Shown here: piece by piece, positions 1 through 11,330 of the stretch
Position numbering within the stretch: position 1 is the stretch's first letter
Layout of the letters: the number at the start of each line of letters is the position of its first letter
DNA from: Tanypteryx hageni
Taxonomy: Eukaryota; Arthropoda; Insecta; Odonata; Petaluridae
Assembly (NCBI GenBank): GCA_028673005.1
Contig: CM054117.1
Coordinates: 4,057,238-4,121,237, forward strand
Direction of reading: 5' to 3'
Length of the DNA stretch: 64,000 bases
Notes under the pieces: model-generated
Seen by the model: the letters and a program-made list of their open reading frames with translations, nothing else
What the model was told of the DNA's origin: nothing
Databases searched by the model: none
Translations under genes and position numbers: made by a program

Positions 1-260
1 ACGAATGTTTTCAGAATATTAGCAAAAGCTTAGACACATCAAGAAGCAACTCTTGAAAACATTTTTCAATTGATAAATAATGAAAATTCAAATGACCAAA
101 TATATTTTTGCAGGCATAACTCATGAAAAAATTCTGGTTCCAGAACTTTTGCCACACACCTTTTTTTATGAATCATCATTTACAGCTGCTTATGAAATTT
201 TTACTCTCACTTTTATTTTACATAAAAATCTGTAATATGCTGTTTCTGTATTTTTATTAG

Positions 261-459
261 GTATCTTCTCATCACAGTGGGACTTGTGTACATCAAGACT
301 AATATGAGCCAGAAAAGAGACTTATTACGTGACCTTGTTGAAATGTGCCGAGGTGTGCAGCATCCTCTTAGAGGGCTATTTCTGCGGAATTATCTTCTCC
401 AATGCACCAGAGATGTTCTTCCCGATATACCTGATACTCCTGATCATCCTGATGGAACG
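261..459 (+). CDS. Vps35: Vps35 exon (retromer scaffold, near human residues 109-170)
   Basis: Vps35 is the alpha-solenoid scaffold of the retromer trimer (with Vps26 and Vps29), which retrieves membrane cargo from endosomes. The exon starts after a pyrimidine-rich tract ending in AG at 259-260. Base 261 completes a split codon and 262-459 gives 66 codons: [20 protein letters not shown] near the start, then the almost invariant [20 protein letters not shown]. The Vps26-binding PRLYL motif of the family would straddle the junction with the previous exon, which is outside the window. I place the donor at 460 (ACG|GTGATT): it is weak, but it joins in phase 0 to the exon at 18433 and gives the expected ..DGT-VRDSIDF.. 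linker. Reading on would add a few residues and stop at 489. This linker ([10 protein letters not shown]) is the variable acidic loop of the family. Identity is very secure; the donor is slightly less so. Confidence 0.95.
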
Positions 460-547
460 GTGATTAAGACTTCTTTGATGAAGAATTAAAATGTTTAAGT
501 AAATTGTACATAGTTGTATTTTCTTTGGCTTCTGTGGTAGACAAGCA

Positions 548-660
548 CAGTAAAACTCTCAAATTCGCAGGAGTTACGTTCCTAAAAACACTGTAAATTT
601 GGAATCTGCAAAAATGGAAACGAAATCCTTATGAGGAAATAGGAGTTACATTCACAGCTC
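548..660. repeat. Possible pogo-like element end
   Basis: CAGTAAAACTCTCAAATTCG, preceded by CA, resembles the terminal CAGTRAAAC of the pogo/Tigger elements elsewhere in the window. No opposite end was found, so this is at best a fragment. The bases on to 916 show no gene. Confidence 0.3.
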
Positions 661-916
661 TCCATTATTTGACAACAATAAATAATGATATAGTAGGCTA
701 AAGGTGGTTTCGAACCAATATAATGTGGCACTTAAATCTACTGTAGCCATGCAGTAAGTTTGCCGAGTTAATTTTGCATAAACCATAATTAGCAAAGAAT
801 ATACCGAAAAAATATTTATTGAATCACGTAAAAGGCAAAAAAATGCATGCATTAAATTTGGTGTGTGCTACAAAATGAACCCCATGCCAAGCGTACTGCT
901 ACACTCAGCAGTATAA

Positions 917-1245
917 TCTTATTATTAATAGCGTAATAAAATGAAGTTTTTAAAGCGAAAGTAACAGCCACCGTAACGTGTGATGTATCAAATTACATAA
1001 ATGTCTTGACCTGCAGATTTGCAGAAAAATGATAAAATTGAAATTGATCATTCTGTTAACGAGATATTGAGGTTTATTGTGACTGGCTAAGCTCTACTCG
1101 ATGTAGTTGTGATGGTTGATGTTAAGATGGCGCTGTAAACAATTATGTGGTGCCACTTGCGGACAATAGTAGAAGTCGCTGAGCTTCTTGGTTATGTGTA
1201 TATTTCAAGTTTAAACAAGAAGGCTTACTACCAAGATTTGTGTCA
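917..1245 (+). mobile_element. Non-autonomous Helitron, family 1, copy 1 (3'-truncated)
   Basis: Begins A|TCTTATTATTAATAG, the TC start expected for a Helitron inserted after A, and matches the copies at 3687 and 6745 through GTTTTTAAAGCGAA, GACTGGCTAAGCTCT and CTACCAAGA. The 3' hairpin and CTAG end seen in the other copies are missing. It carries no coding capacity. Confidence 0.6.
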
Positions 1246-1259
1246 TGATACAACTAACA

Positions 1260-1640
1260 TTCATTTGTTATAAACGTTTTCAAATTGAAATAATCAAGAC
1301 ATAGTAAGTATGTTAATGAATTCTGTTTTTAATGCATATGTCACATTAATATTTCCTTTTTATTTTGTTTCCAAACTGACATTTTACAATTGAAATAATC
1401 GGGACATAGTATGATAATGAATTAAACTTTTTAATGCATGTCATATTAATATTTCCTTTTTATTTTGTTCCAAATGTAAACAATATATTTTCTTTCCATA
1501 CTGACATTTTTTCATTATAAACATTTTCAAATTGAAATTATCGGGACATAGTAAGTATGATAAATAATTATAACTGTTTTTAATGCACATGTCACATTAA
1601 CATTTCCATTTTATTTTGTTCCAAGTGCAAACAATACAGG
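1260..1640 (+). repeat. Minisatellite, about 125 bp x 3
   Basis: Three diverged tandem units share GACATAGTAAGTATG, TTTTTAATGCA, TATTTCCTTTTTATTTTGTT and CTGACATTTT. Units start near 1265, 1386 and 1512. A further partial unit lies at 2277-2374 and is interrupted by the mariner element, so the array was probably longer. Confidence 0.75.
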
Positions 1641-2276
1641 TATACCTTGTGATACGCTTTCTTTGGTTTTACGCTCATTACACTTTCTGACTCTACCTCT
1701 CGATACGCTCGCTTGATTCGAACATATGTACGCTCTTATAAAACCAGGAGAACGAAGAGCCTTCCTCTGCCCATTCAAAAGGTCTCTGCGCAAACAATGA
1801 AATACAACTTTGTTTCATTATATACGAACTACTTTTAAATTATTTTCATAGTTATTTCATGTGCACACAATATTGCACCAGAGAAATAATGTAATCGACG
1901 AGTTTCTTTTTATGCCCAAGGTAGTGTTTCAGCGGACTGCAGTCAGTTTTCAGTCCACGATCATGGTGGTGACACATTGAATTTGTGCTCGAGTTTTTAC
2001 CCTTATAAGTTTGAAATGTCGCAAGTGAAAAAGATTAAAGCGATCCTATCTTTGACATGGTTTTCAATGGGAGTTTTGCATTTAATTATCATGATTTGGT
2101 GCAGCAAGACCCTATTTTAGGAACATATCTGTCATGCTTACCCGTGATTTCAATCCATTTAGGAACGTATCTCTTTTTTATAGCATTGCTCTTATATAAA
2201 GTTTCGCAATATGCTGATTCATGATACACTCTGGTTTTTTTGGAATGCAACCTGAGTGTATTGCGAGATATAGCTG
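1641..2276. other. Intron 1 sequence without a recognisable gene
   Basis: AT-rich sequence. It may start with a degraded transposon end (ACAGGTATACCTTGTGATAC at 1635). I see no coding or RNA feature. Confidence 0.4.
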
Positions 2277-2374
2277 TATATTTCATTTTTATTTTGTTTC
2301 CATGCTGACATTTTTTCATTATAAACATTTTCAAACTGAAATGATTGGAAAATAATAAGTATGATAATGAATTA

Positions 2375-3682
2375 CAAGGTGCAGTGAAAAAGTTCCCGGA
2401 CTGGCCACATTGCGTACCACTCATTTGTGCCACGTAGCTGCACCACTTAGGATGCGTAGTATACTTCATTGTGAAGTTGTCTCCCAAGTTTGAAGGTGTT
2501 AACAAGATGCGTTTTATTTTTACATGTTTTTATTTGCGTTTGTGTCATAGTGTTTCAGTGATTTTCTCAGCACGTAAAAATGACTTCTTTGAAAGAACAT
2601 GTTTGTGTGAAATTTTGTTACAAACTTGGGAAATCAGCATCTGCAACCCTTGCAATGCTTAATCAAGCATTTGGTGAGGAAGCCATCGGTAGAACCCAAA
2701 CATATGAGTGGTATTCACGTTTCAAAAATGGACAAACATCAGTTGAGGACTCTTGAGTGTTCTGTTCGTCCTTCAACAAGCAAAGATGATGAAAACATCG
2801 AAAAAGTGCGCGAAGCTATCCACGAGGATCACTGGCAAAGCATTCTTGATATTTCTAATAGTCTTGATATCTCCTACGGATCTGTTCAAGGCATTCTCAC
2901 TGACGTTTTGCACATGCACATTGTGGCAAAATTTGTCCCTTGGCTGTTGACACAAGACCAAATAAACCATCGTGTGAACATTTGTTGGGACCTTCAAGAA
3001 AGCCTTGAAAACGACCCAAACTTTCTTTCTAAGATCATTACAGGTGACGAAAGTTGGGTTTATGGCTATGATCACGAAACGAAACAACAATCATCACAGT
3101 TGAAAAGTGCAAACTCCCCAAGAAAGCATGACAGGTGAAGAGCATGCTCATTGTGTTTTTTGACATGGAAGGGATTGTGCACAGGGAATTCATTCCACAA
3201 GGCCAGACAGTCAACCAACATTATTACTCTGAAGTTCTGAGACGACTGAGGGAGAGCATCAGGCGGAAACGTCCAGACAAGTGGGCATCGCAGGACTGGC
3301 TGCTCCACCACGACAATGCACCAGCACACACCGCACTGTCTGTTCAACAGTTCCTGGCTAAAAACAACATGACAGCCGTTCTCCATCTTCCGTACTCTCC
3401 TGACCTTGCTCCGTGTGATTTTTTTCTCTTCCCAAAGTTGAAATAAGTTCTCAAAGGATGCTGATTTGATGATGTGGAGGAGATACAGGTTGAGTCGCTG
3501 GACACGCTCGACAACATCCCCAAAAAAGAGTCCCAGGAGTGCTTCGCAAAGTTGAAAAAGCACTGGAATCGCTGTATCGTTGCCCAAGAGAACTACTTTG
3601 AAGGGGACAACATTCAATAGGACCTGCGGTAAGCCAATATTTTTTTATTACGACTGTTTGGAAACTTTTTGATTGCACCTCG
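2375..3682 (+). mobile_element. Mariner element with TA target duplication
   Basis: About 1.31 kb bounded by TA at 2373-2374 and 3683-3684. The left end CAAGGTGCAGTGAAAAAGTT and the reverse complement of the right end, CGAGGTGCAATCAAAAAGTT, form imperfect terminal inverted repeats of about 28 bp. It encodes a broken mariner transposase. It inserted at the junction of a minisatellite unit and a Helitron copy that starts four bases after it. Confidence 0.92.
2580..3620 (+). pseudogene. Mariner transposase pseudogene (DD34D)
   Basis: The start is ATG at 2580 (MTSLKEHVCVKF..), followed by a paired-type DNA-binding region with SRFKNGQTSVEDS. Catalytic blocks are visible: ITGDESWVYGYDHE (first Asp), WLLHHDNAPAHTA (second Asp) and YSPDLAPCDFFLFPKLK (third Asp). 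The reading frame changes near 2755 and again near 3130, and in-frame stops follow FPKLK. Length is close to the usual ~345 residues. It cannot make active transposase. Mariner enzymes cut and paste at TA. Confidence 0.92.
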
Positions 3683-3686
3683 TATA

Positions 3687-4049
3687 TCTATATATTAATA
3701 GCATAAAAAACGAAATTTTTAAAGCGAAGGTAACAGCCACTTTAATGTGTGATGCATCAAATTAAACGTCTCGATTTGCAGGAAAAAGATAACATTGAAA
3801 TTAGTCAAACTGTTGGTGTGATATTGAGGGTTTTTGACTGGCTAAGCTCTGCTCAACGTAGTTGTAGTGGTTGATGTTAAGGTGGCGCTGCTAGCAGACA
3901 GATGCTGCAGGAAATAACTCCAACCATACGCTAGTAAAAGGAAATTAATCTTGCAGTCGCTGATCTTCATGGTAATGTGACAGAAGGTGAACTACCAAGA
4001 CAATATTTAATCAAACCAACCAGTCGATTTATCGACAGGCAACTGCTAG
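3687..4049 (+). mobile_element. Non-autonomous Helitron, family 1, copy 2 (complete)
   Basis: 363 bp from A|TCTATATATTAATAG to CTAG|T. About 12 bases before the end is the palindrome GTCGATTTATCGAC, the 3' hairpin typical of Helitrons. No coding capacity is seen. Its right end is followed within five bases by the pogo element at 4054. Confidence 0.75.
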
Positions 4050-4053
4050 TATA

Positions 4054-6742
4054 TACAGTAAAACCCGCGAGAGGCAGAATCTGCAAAAGGCGGAATCCTG
4101 CCAAAGGCGAAAACTTAGAAATCCTACTGCATAATGGTGCAGTTTTTCACAGGAATCTCCCTCTGTAAGGCGGAACCTGCAAGACACGGACGGGAAGCAT
4201 TTTTTTTGTAAATTTTGTATTAATAAGTACAATTTGAACCTATGAAAGGCGGAAAGAAAATCTCGAAGACACGTTCTCAGTTCTTCTGGGTAGGGTTTGG
4301 GTTTGTTTACCATTCACAGACCATGGATGGTGCTACTCTTCTTTTGTTAGAAAGATCCTTTGTCCCATCTGGTAAGCTTGGGAAAACCAGGGATAATGGG
4401 TGTCAGCAGGAGGTGGCAGAGGGTAATTCACCACCCATCTGGGTGGTGCCGTTTCTTTATCTATAGCCATTCTATCTCTTCTGGGAAGTTACACGGGTAG
4501 TTGCTGTAGAATTTACCCTTTTATACTGTTTTCAGTCCAAGAGAAGTTCCTGGAATCCCTAACATGTGTGATGACCTTGGGGAAAAAACAAAAGTCTGGT
4601 GCCAATGCGCAAGCATTTTGGTTTATGTAGAGCAGGGTTAGTCTTTGGTTGACGTCCTACGTGTTTGCATCGATGTTTTGAGTATTCCTTATTTTTGTGA
4701 TTTTCTATTGAATTTTTTTTAAACCCGACATGAGTGTTTTGGTGTCCAAGAGATCCCACGTGTGGTGTTCAGCTCTCCTCTTGCACCATTTCAAGATTTT
4801 GGATAAACAACAATCAACTGTAAGTACCTATTCATTACATTTATTGGGAAGTTCTATGGAAAAATACATTCTATTAACAGTGGTTTTTGTAGAAGTGGTT
4901 TTATAGAAAAATATCATTTATTTCAGATCGATGGATAAAAAAATGAAAATTTTTAATCTAATGGATAAGATTAATGTAGGTAATTAAAATGGTCAGTGAG
5001 GAAAAAAAGAGCATTAAGGAAGTGACTGCTCATTTTAAATGTGGAAAGACGCAAATTTACAATATCATCAAACAAAAGAAAGGGATGCAAATTATACTGA
5101 ACTAAATAATGTTTTGTTTGAGTGGTTTTCAGCAGCCAGGGCAAAAAACGTTCCTATTTCTTGCCCAATTATGAAACAAAATGCCAAAGAAACTGCAGCA
5201 ATACTAAATCTAGATTCCTTTTCTGCATCAAAAAGATGCAAAGCTTTCGGAAAAGACATAATATTACATTTAATTTTTCCTGTGGGGAAGCAAATGATGT
5301 TGACAAAAATGCAATTGAAAGTTGGTACAATAGATTAAAAGAAATAATGTGTCATTACAGCCCGAAAGACTTCAAATGCTGACGAAACAGCTTTATTTTT
5401 TAAAGCTTTGCCTAATAAAACCTTGCAAATGAAAGGAGAAAGGTGTTCCCGAGGTCATCATTCAAAAGAACGTTTAACTGTACTTTTGGTAGCTTTTGCT
5501 GACTGGAGATTAGAAAAACCGTTAGTGATAGGTAAAAGCGAAAACCCAAGATGTTTCAAAATTTTGAAGGAGAATCACCTTCCTGTAGAATGGAAAGCAA
5601 ATAAGAAAGCATGAATGACAAGTGCTATATTCGAGGAATTTTTGTACAAATTGAATAAAAAAATGGAAAAGGAAAAGAGGAATATTCTTCTTTTTCTAGA
5701 TAATGCAACTTGCCACCCAAAAAATCAACTCTCGAATATTCAATTAGTCTTTCTCCACCCTTGCACAACATCAGTTCTGCAGCCATTGGACAATGGCATT
5801 ATACAAAATCTAAAAATTAATTACAGGAAACTGATGCTGCAGCATCTTATCTTAAACATGGACAAATGTAAGAAAGCATCGGACTTGACAGTAAAAATTC
5901 ATGTGTTAGATGCAGTCACCTTTCTCAGTCGTGCAGTGAAATTGGTACAAGAGGCATGCATAAAGAAGGGTTTTAAAAACTGGGGCTTCATTTTTTATGA
6001 TGACATTGATTGTGGAGAAGCTGTTAGTGATAATGATTATCTGGATGTTCAAAATTTGATTGAGGAGATGTATGAAGATGGTGGTAGTGATGTGAATGCA
6101 AAAAAATTTGTAAATATTGACGAAAATGTTGTCAGAAATTGACGAAATCGACTTAAAAGCTGTGGTGGAATCTCAGATCAATGACACTATTGGTAAATCA
6201 GACGATGAACAGAGTGAGGAGAATTGTGAAGAACTATAAACACCAACAACATCACAAGTTTTAGATTATATTAATGCCTTAAAACTTTATGCTAAAATGA
6301 AGGGTGAAAATGAGTTTTACGACAAGGTTATAGATTAGGGTTTTCTTTTAATTGTTTAAGGAAATCCCAGAAAAAACAAAACAACTGAAATTGAACAGTT
6401 TCTTCAAATAAATTTCATTAATGTTTTCCATTTTTTGTAAATTTTTTGGTATTAAATAATGTGTATTTTTATCAGAAGATGATTTGTTAATTTTTTAATA
6501 AATTCAGGACTGTGCATGCATGCAATTTCAAGTTTATGTTCTCATTTATTGTACTAATCAATTTTTGTTGTGATTTTAAATCATTCATTTCCATTAAGAC
6601 ATAGAAAAACATTTTCTAATTAAACCCTACCATAAAGAAAAAGTAGCCTAAATTATGTAAACCTGTATGAGGCAGAAAACCTGCGAAAGGCGGACAAATA
6701 GGCTGGACCCATGAGGTTCCACCTTTCGCAGGTTTCACTGTG
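4054..6742 (+). mobile_element. Pogo/Tigger element (2.7 kb) with TA target duplication
   Basis: Flanked by TA at 4052-4053 and 6743-6744. Left end TACAGTAAAACCCGCGAGAG and the reverse complement of the right end CACAGTGAAACCTGCGAAAG are inverted repeats that continue inward with GCGGAA-type repeats. The single gene is a broken DDE transposase. Removing it joins the end of one Helitron copy to the start of the next. Confidence 0.88.
4989..6410 (+). pseudogene. Pogo/Tigger transposase pseudogene
   Basis: Starts MVSEEKKSIKEVTAHFKCGK (ATG at 4989), a CENP-B type helix-turn-helix, but the frame breaks repeatedly between 5080 and 5410. Recognisable later parts are GERCSRGHHSKERLTVLLVA, SENPRCFKILKENHLPVEWK and the DDE core NILLFLDNATCHP (second Asp) with TTSVLQPLDNGIIQNLK (third Asp). 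The C-terminal acidic tail runs through several stops to about 6410. Tigger transposases are usually ~500 residues, as this was before decay. Confidence 0.88.
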
Positions 6743-6744
6743 TA

Positions 6745-7120
6745 TTAATAGTGTAAAAAAATGAGGTTTTTAAAGCGAAGGTAACATCCACCTTAACCTG
6801 TGATGCATCAAATTAAACGTCTCAACCTGCAGATTTGCAGGAAAATGATAAAAGTGAAATTGGTCATACCATTGGCGAGATATTGAGATTTTTTGTGACT
6901 GGCTAAGATCTGCTCAACGTAGTTGTAGTGGTTGGTGTTAAGGTGGTGCTGCTAGCGGACCTTAGACGCTGTAGGAAATAACGTAGTGCTCCTACCGGAC
7001 ATTAGTAGAAGGAAATAAACCTTGCAGTAACTGAGCTTCATGGTAATGTGACAGAAGGCTAACTACCAAGACAATATTTAATGTAACCAACCAGTCGATG
7101 CATTGATGGGCAACTACTAG
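6745..7120 (+). mobile_element. Non-autonomous Helitron, family 1, copy 3
   Basis: Matches copy 2 from ATTAATAG through GACTGGCTAAGATCTGCTCA to CAACTACTAG|T at 7120. The hairpin is eroded (AGTCGATGCATTGATG). The first six bases are missing because the pogo element ended at the preceding TA. It looks like a head-to-tail partner of copy 2. Confidence 0.7.
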
Positions 7121-7193
7121 TCATACCTTAAAAAGTTAAAATGAAGATATTGAAGCCATCTGACATAACAGGATTAACAATTCGAGTGTAGCC

Positions 7194-7989
7194 TAGGGTG
7201 ACCAGATGTTCCGGAAATTACGGGACTGTCCCGGATTTTTACTTAACGTTCCGTTTTCCCAATAAAGTTCTTCAGGGCACCTATTTGTCCCAGATTTTTT
7301 GTTTCTGCCTTACAAAATCTCCTCACCACAAAAATTTTATAAATGTGTTTAATCATAATCACATTATATTGGAAAATACAAAAACTGCTTATTAAATCTT
7401 GTTATTATCGGTAGTATTCCTATTTTTTGGCATTGAAATGAAAGAGCAGACCACAGAGATGAAGAAATTGCGTGACTTTTGGTTTGTATTTCAGGCACAT
7501 AATGCACATGTAAAAACAAAGTTTTGAAAATAAATTTTGTATGATCTGACAAACAAAACAGCCTTGACGTCAAAACAATGAATACGATTATATTATGTGT
7601 TTAAATTAAATAAAAATTTTCAAGTTTTTTTCCGATGATTAAAAATAATAAAATTTTGAATGAGACAGGCAGGCATAGTCTAAAAAAATTAATGAAAAAT
7701 TATATAAATTTATATAAATGAAATGGATGCCATATAGTGTTATTTTATCTTCTATGCTATATTTAATTTCATTATTTGTCCTTAAAGTAATTGTTACCTT
7801 TAAATCGTGATATATTGTGTTGTAAGATTTTTACATACATATTCATTTAATTGAAATTATTTATTAATACATTGAACAAAATTGTGCTCTGTATTTGCGA
7901 AGCTTATTTACTTTTAATTAGTACTTATAATTAAAAAGATATGAAAATTCAGGTTGTCCCGGGTTTTTCCCACTTTCACTTGATCACCA
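7194..7989. mobile_element. Non-autonomous hAT-like element
   Basis: Left end TAGGGTGACCAGATGTTCCG and right end (reverse complement) ATTGGTGATCAAGTGAAAGT share GGTGAYCA. Subterminal CCCGGGTTTTTCCCAC mirrors CCCGGATTTTT on the left. No clear 8-bp duplication survives and there is no open reading frame of interest. Confidence 0.55.
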
Positions 7990-8383
7990 ATGGGCAACAG
8001 TTTAAATTCACGCATGCAAACAACACTCCCCACTCGACAGCAGCTAATGATGATGAGAGCCTGGCTCTCGAAATATGTGTTTAGCGCTCGGTTCTTCTCG
8101 CTAAATTCCTCTTTGTTTATGGTTGGAGTCGAATCTTCAATTCATAGTTTTACTCACCGTAGTCTCCTCTTCTATTGGAATTAAAATAAAAACTCCTAAA
8201 CCATAAAATAATCCAGATGAGCACTCGCACGTCAATAAGAGAAAATAGGAAAAAATTAAAATTATACTTACAACTTTGCAGGATAATGGCCTACAGAGAC
8301 CTGTTGTCAAAAGCTAGCCTGGAGAGGAAAGGAAAGGCACACACACATATGCACAATCACTCGGAAAAACTCTGGAAAAACTC
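7990..8383. other. Retroelement-like flank of a hammerhead motif
   Basis: No gene is seen. The stretch leads without a break into the ribozyme motif at 8384 and may be the body of the same non-coding retroelement. Confidence 0.3.
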
Positions 8384-8426
8384 GCTAGATATGTATTTCA
8401 AGAGCTAAGCTCTCATCTTCAGTAGC
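8384..8426 (-). ncRNA. Hammerhead ribozyme motif (type I-like), copy A
   Basis: Read on the minus strand: stem I strand GCTA (8426-8423), core CTGAAGA (8422-8416), one extra T (8415), stem II GAGAGC-TTA-GCTCTT (8414-8400), core GAA (8399-8397), stem III ATA-CA-TAT (8396-8389), C17 (8388), and stem I strand TAGC (8387-8384). Stem I is perfect over 4 bp, stem II is 6 bp with one G-T pair, and stem III is a 3-bp mini-helix. All invariant core bases (CUGANGA, GAA, C17) are present. The T between core and stem II departs from the canonical motif but recurs in all copies here. Hammerheads self-cleave RNA; this type occurs in Penelope-like elements and retrozymes. Confidence 0.7.
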
Positions 8427-9317
8427 TGAAGTCCTCTTCTATTTATCATCCTGTCTAAAATTCCTGAACTGTGTAGAGATTTTATTAGATAAAACCTAAT
8501 TAAGAATTTGTCATTTGGTGGTATCAATTTGCTTTTGAGATTATAAAATATATAACCTCAGCAGCAGTGTGGCTGAGATCTGAGGGAAGGATTGCAGAGA
8601 AAATTACATAAGCTTTTTTTCACCAATGGCTCTCTTTCCAGCGGAGTAAAGAATCGCAGAAGCAATGTATTGTTGGTTGCCTACACTTGTAGTAGCATGG
8701 ACTTTTTAGCGATTTTTTTCAGATTACACTTCAAAAGCTGATTCTAGATTCACTACATTTTTACCATGTCTATTTCTCGCATAGGCAGTGCTTCAAATGG
8801 GCCGGTACTGTCCGTTACGCAGTACCGGCACTTATAATTTCAATTTTTAGAGAGTGATTCCAAGTTTAATTAAAACCAGAGGTAGAAGGGAAGGAAGTGG
8901 TATTGGTAGAACATATTTTAAGCACATAGGGTAATTTATATTTCTGTTGCTTAAGGGTTTAGTCCCTGAGAAAGCTTTGATTGCAGAACAGTGAAACAGT
9001 GATTACGAAACTGTTATTTTTTGAGTGGCATTTCTTGATTTAATGAGTCATTTAGTACAACAAATAAATACACAAATGTTATTAAGTATAATTTGTTAGA
9101 TTAAATTGTTCTGCCATGGGTAAGTGCCACATTTCTTGCAGAGATGAGTGGTTGATAACACATACAAAAAACAGACTGAAGGCTGTGAGGACATCTTATT
9201 TCTGGTGCAATGCACTTAAAAGGAAGTTAACTTTTTGAAAAAAAATCCTTTAATAGAAACCTCTAGTATCAGGTATGTTAAAAAATGAGAAAGCCAATGA
9301 TGATTGAGTGTGTTTGA
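8427..9317. other. Intron sequence; possible hAT-like end near 8786
   Basis: CAGTGCTTCAAATGGGCCGG at 8786 with GTACTG..CAGTACCGGCAC just inside looks like a hAT terminus with a subterminal hairpin. I could not find its partner. Otherwise no gene. Confidence 0.3.
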
Positions 9318-9440
9318 AGGCTGGGCCAGTGGTGTAGTAGCTAGGTTCTCCTTCATCTAGGGGCAAGTCACAGAGATGCGACCCTCTCCATTAGCTCCCT
9401 GTACAGTTTTCCAGAGAAATGTAATGTGGAGAATGTAATT
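9318..9440 (+). repeat. Possible degraded SINE
   Basis: GGGCCAGTGGTGTAGTAGCT is A-box-like and reminiscent of a tRNA-derived SINE head. No convincing B box follows. Confidence 0.25.
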
Positions 9441-9480
9441 GAAACCCAAGCATACTATACTAGCATTTTAATTAAGCATA

Positions 9481-11056
9481 TCATTATATATCGACGACTC
9501 TTACAGAGGAGGATATAACATAATAGTAGTTGGTGCTTGCTTGCAAGCATCATCTCACCTTGAAAAAAAAAATTCATTTTTCAGACAGGCATTTCATCAT
9601 TACAAATATTATTTTAATTCTAAAGATTTCATCTTCGCAGCGATTTTCGTTTTTCCCACATGTAAAAATAATAGTTTAAAAAATCCTCAAATGTAGCAAT
9701 TTTAAAAATTTTACACTTTCTTCATTATGGGATACTAATGCTACACATTTTAGCCAAATTTTAAAGATGTAGCATTTCTAGAAGTAAAATAATATTTTTC
9801 TAATTGTTTAAATTTAAATAATTTTTAACGGCCGCCGAAATTCATATATGGTAAAATTGAAATGTTTATTTGTGCAAATTCACTATTTTGTGAATAATTT
9901 GAAAATTTCAGCTTCCTAACTCATACCGTAGTACCTAAACAGTTATCCATTTGTTTAAATTTTTAAGAATTTTTAACTGCCAAACAAATTAAAATATCAA
10001 AATTTGTATAATCCCTATTTCGTTTTTTGAAGAATTCTACTTACAAAAAAAATTTCAACTCCGTAGCACATGCGGAAATACATAAACCATGAAAATTTGT
10101 TTTAACAATTGCGAATTTTTATCGGCCGCATTGTTGCACTTTTTCAAGATTTTTCGGTTTTTCTAGTTGGTTTTGCACAAAATCATACCTAAGAAAAAAA
10201 TTTCGAATCTCCAGCTTATCTGGAAGTGCCTAAACATTAGTATCCTGCTGTTATATGTTATATATCATTATATATCGTTTGTTATATCCTCCTCTGTAAG
10301 AGTCGTCGATATATAATGATATATAACAGGAGGATACTAATGTTTAGCCACTTCCAGATGTGCTGGAGATTCGAAATTTTTTTCTTACGTAGGTGTTTGT
10401 GCATAACCGACTTGAAAAAACGAAAATCATGAAAAAGTGAAACAATGCGGCCGCTAAAAATTCGCAATTGTTTAAACAAATTTTCGGGGTTTGGGCATTT
10501 CCGAATGTGCTACGGAGCTGAATTTTTTTTTAAAAGTAGAATTCTTAAAAAAACGAAATAGGGATTATACAAGTTTTGATATTTTAATTTGTTTGGCAGT
10601 TAAAAATTCTTAAAGTTTAAACAAATAGATAACTGTTTAGGTACTACGGGATGAGCTAGGATGCTGAAATTTTTCAATTATTTGCAGAGTAGTAAATTTA
10701 CACAAATAAACATTTCAATTTTACAATATATGAATTTCGGCGGCCGTTATAAATTATTTAAATTTAAACAATTAGAAAAATATTATTTTTCTTATAGAAG
10801 TGCTACAGCTTTAAAATTAGGCTAAAATGTGTAGCATTAGAATCTTATAATGAAGAAAGTGTGAAATTTTTAAAATTGCAACATTTGGGGATTGTTTTAA
10901 ACTATTATTTTTACATGTGGGAAAAACGAAAATCGCTGCGGAGGTGAAATCTTTAGAATCAAAAGACTATTTGTAATGATGTAATGTCTGTCTGAAAAAT
11001 GAATGTTCTTTTAATGTGAGATGAAATGCTTGCAGTATGCAAGCACCAACTACTAG
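9481..11056 (+). mobile_element. Palindromic Helitron, family 2 (1576 bp)
   Basis: Starts A|TCATTATATATCGACGACTC at 9481 and ends CTAG|T at 11056. The 3' hairpin is GCTTGC-AGTAT-GCAAGC at 11028-11044, perfect over 6 bp. Almost the whole element is two inverted copies: 9521-10319 reads on the minus strand like 10320-11056 on the plus strand. The left copy has its own 3' hairpin, GCTTGC-AA-GCAAGC in reverse, near 9534. A single-copy relative is at 25578. No protein is encoded, so the replicase would act in trans. Confidence 0.75.
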
Positions 11057-11069
11057 TATTTTAATATTA

Positions 11070-11294
11070 TTACTATTAAAAAAGTGTGCCGGTTAAATAA
11101 ATGAGTAAATAGATATGCTCTTTATGAACTTATCTCTTTTAACACTGATTTTATTGTTAGTCTTACTTGAACAAATGAGTGAGTTTTAAAGTAAAATCAG
11201 TTTATCTATTTTTCCTTTTCCCTCAATTTACACTTTACTGCAATTTATGCTTTTTTCCTAGAACCCCTAGAAGTATAAATAAGGGGTTTTACTG
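11070..11294 (-). mobile_element. Pogo-like MITE fragment
   Basis: The right end GGGGTTTTACTG with TA at 11295-11296 is a CAGTAAAACCCC terminus in reverse. The body matches 36061-36244 on the other strand (for example GACTAACAATAAAATCAGTG). No opposite terminus is seen. Confidence 0.6.
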
Positions 11295-11330
11295 TACACA
11301 CACACACATAAATATATATATACACAATGA

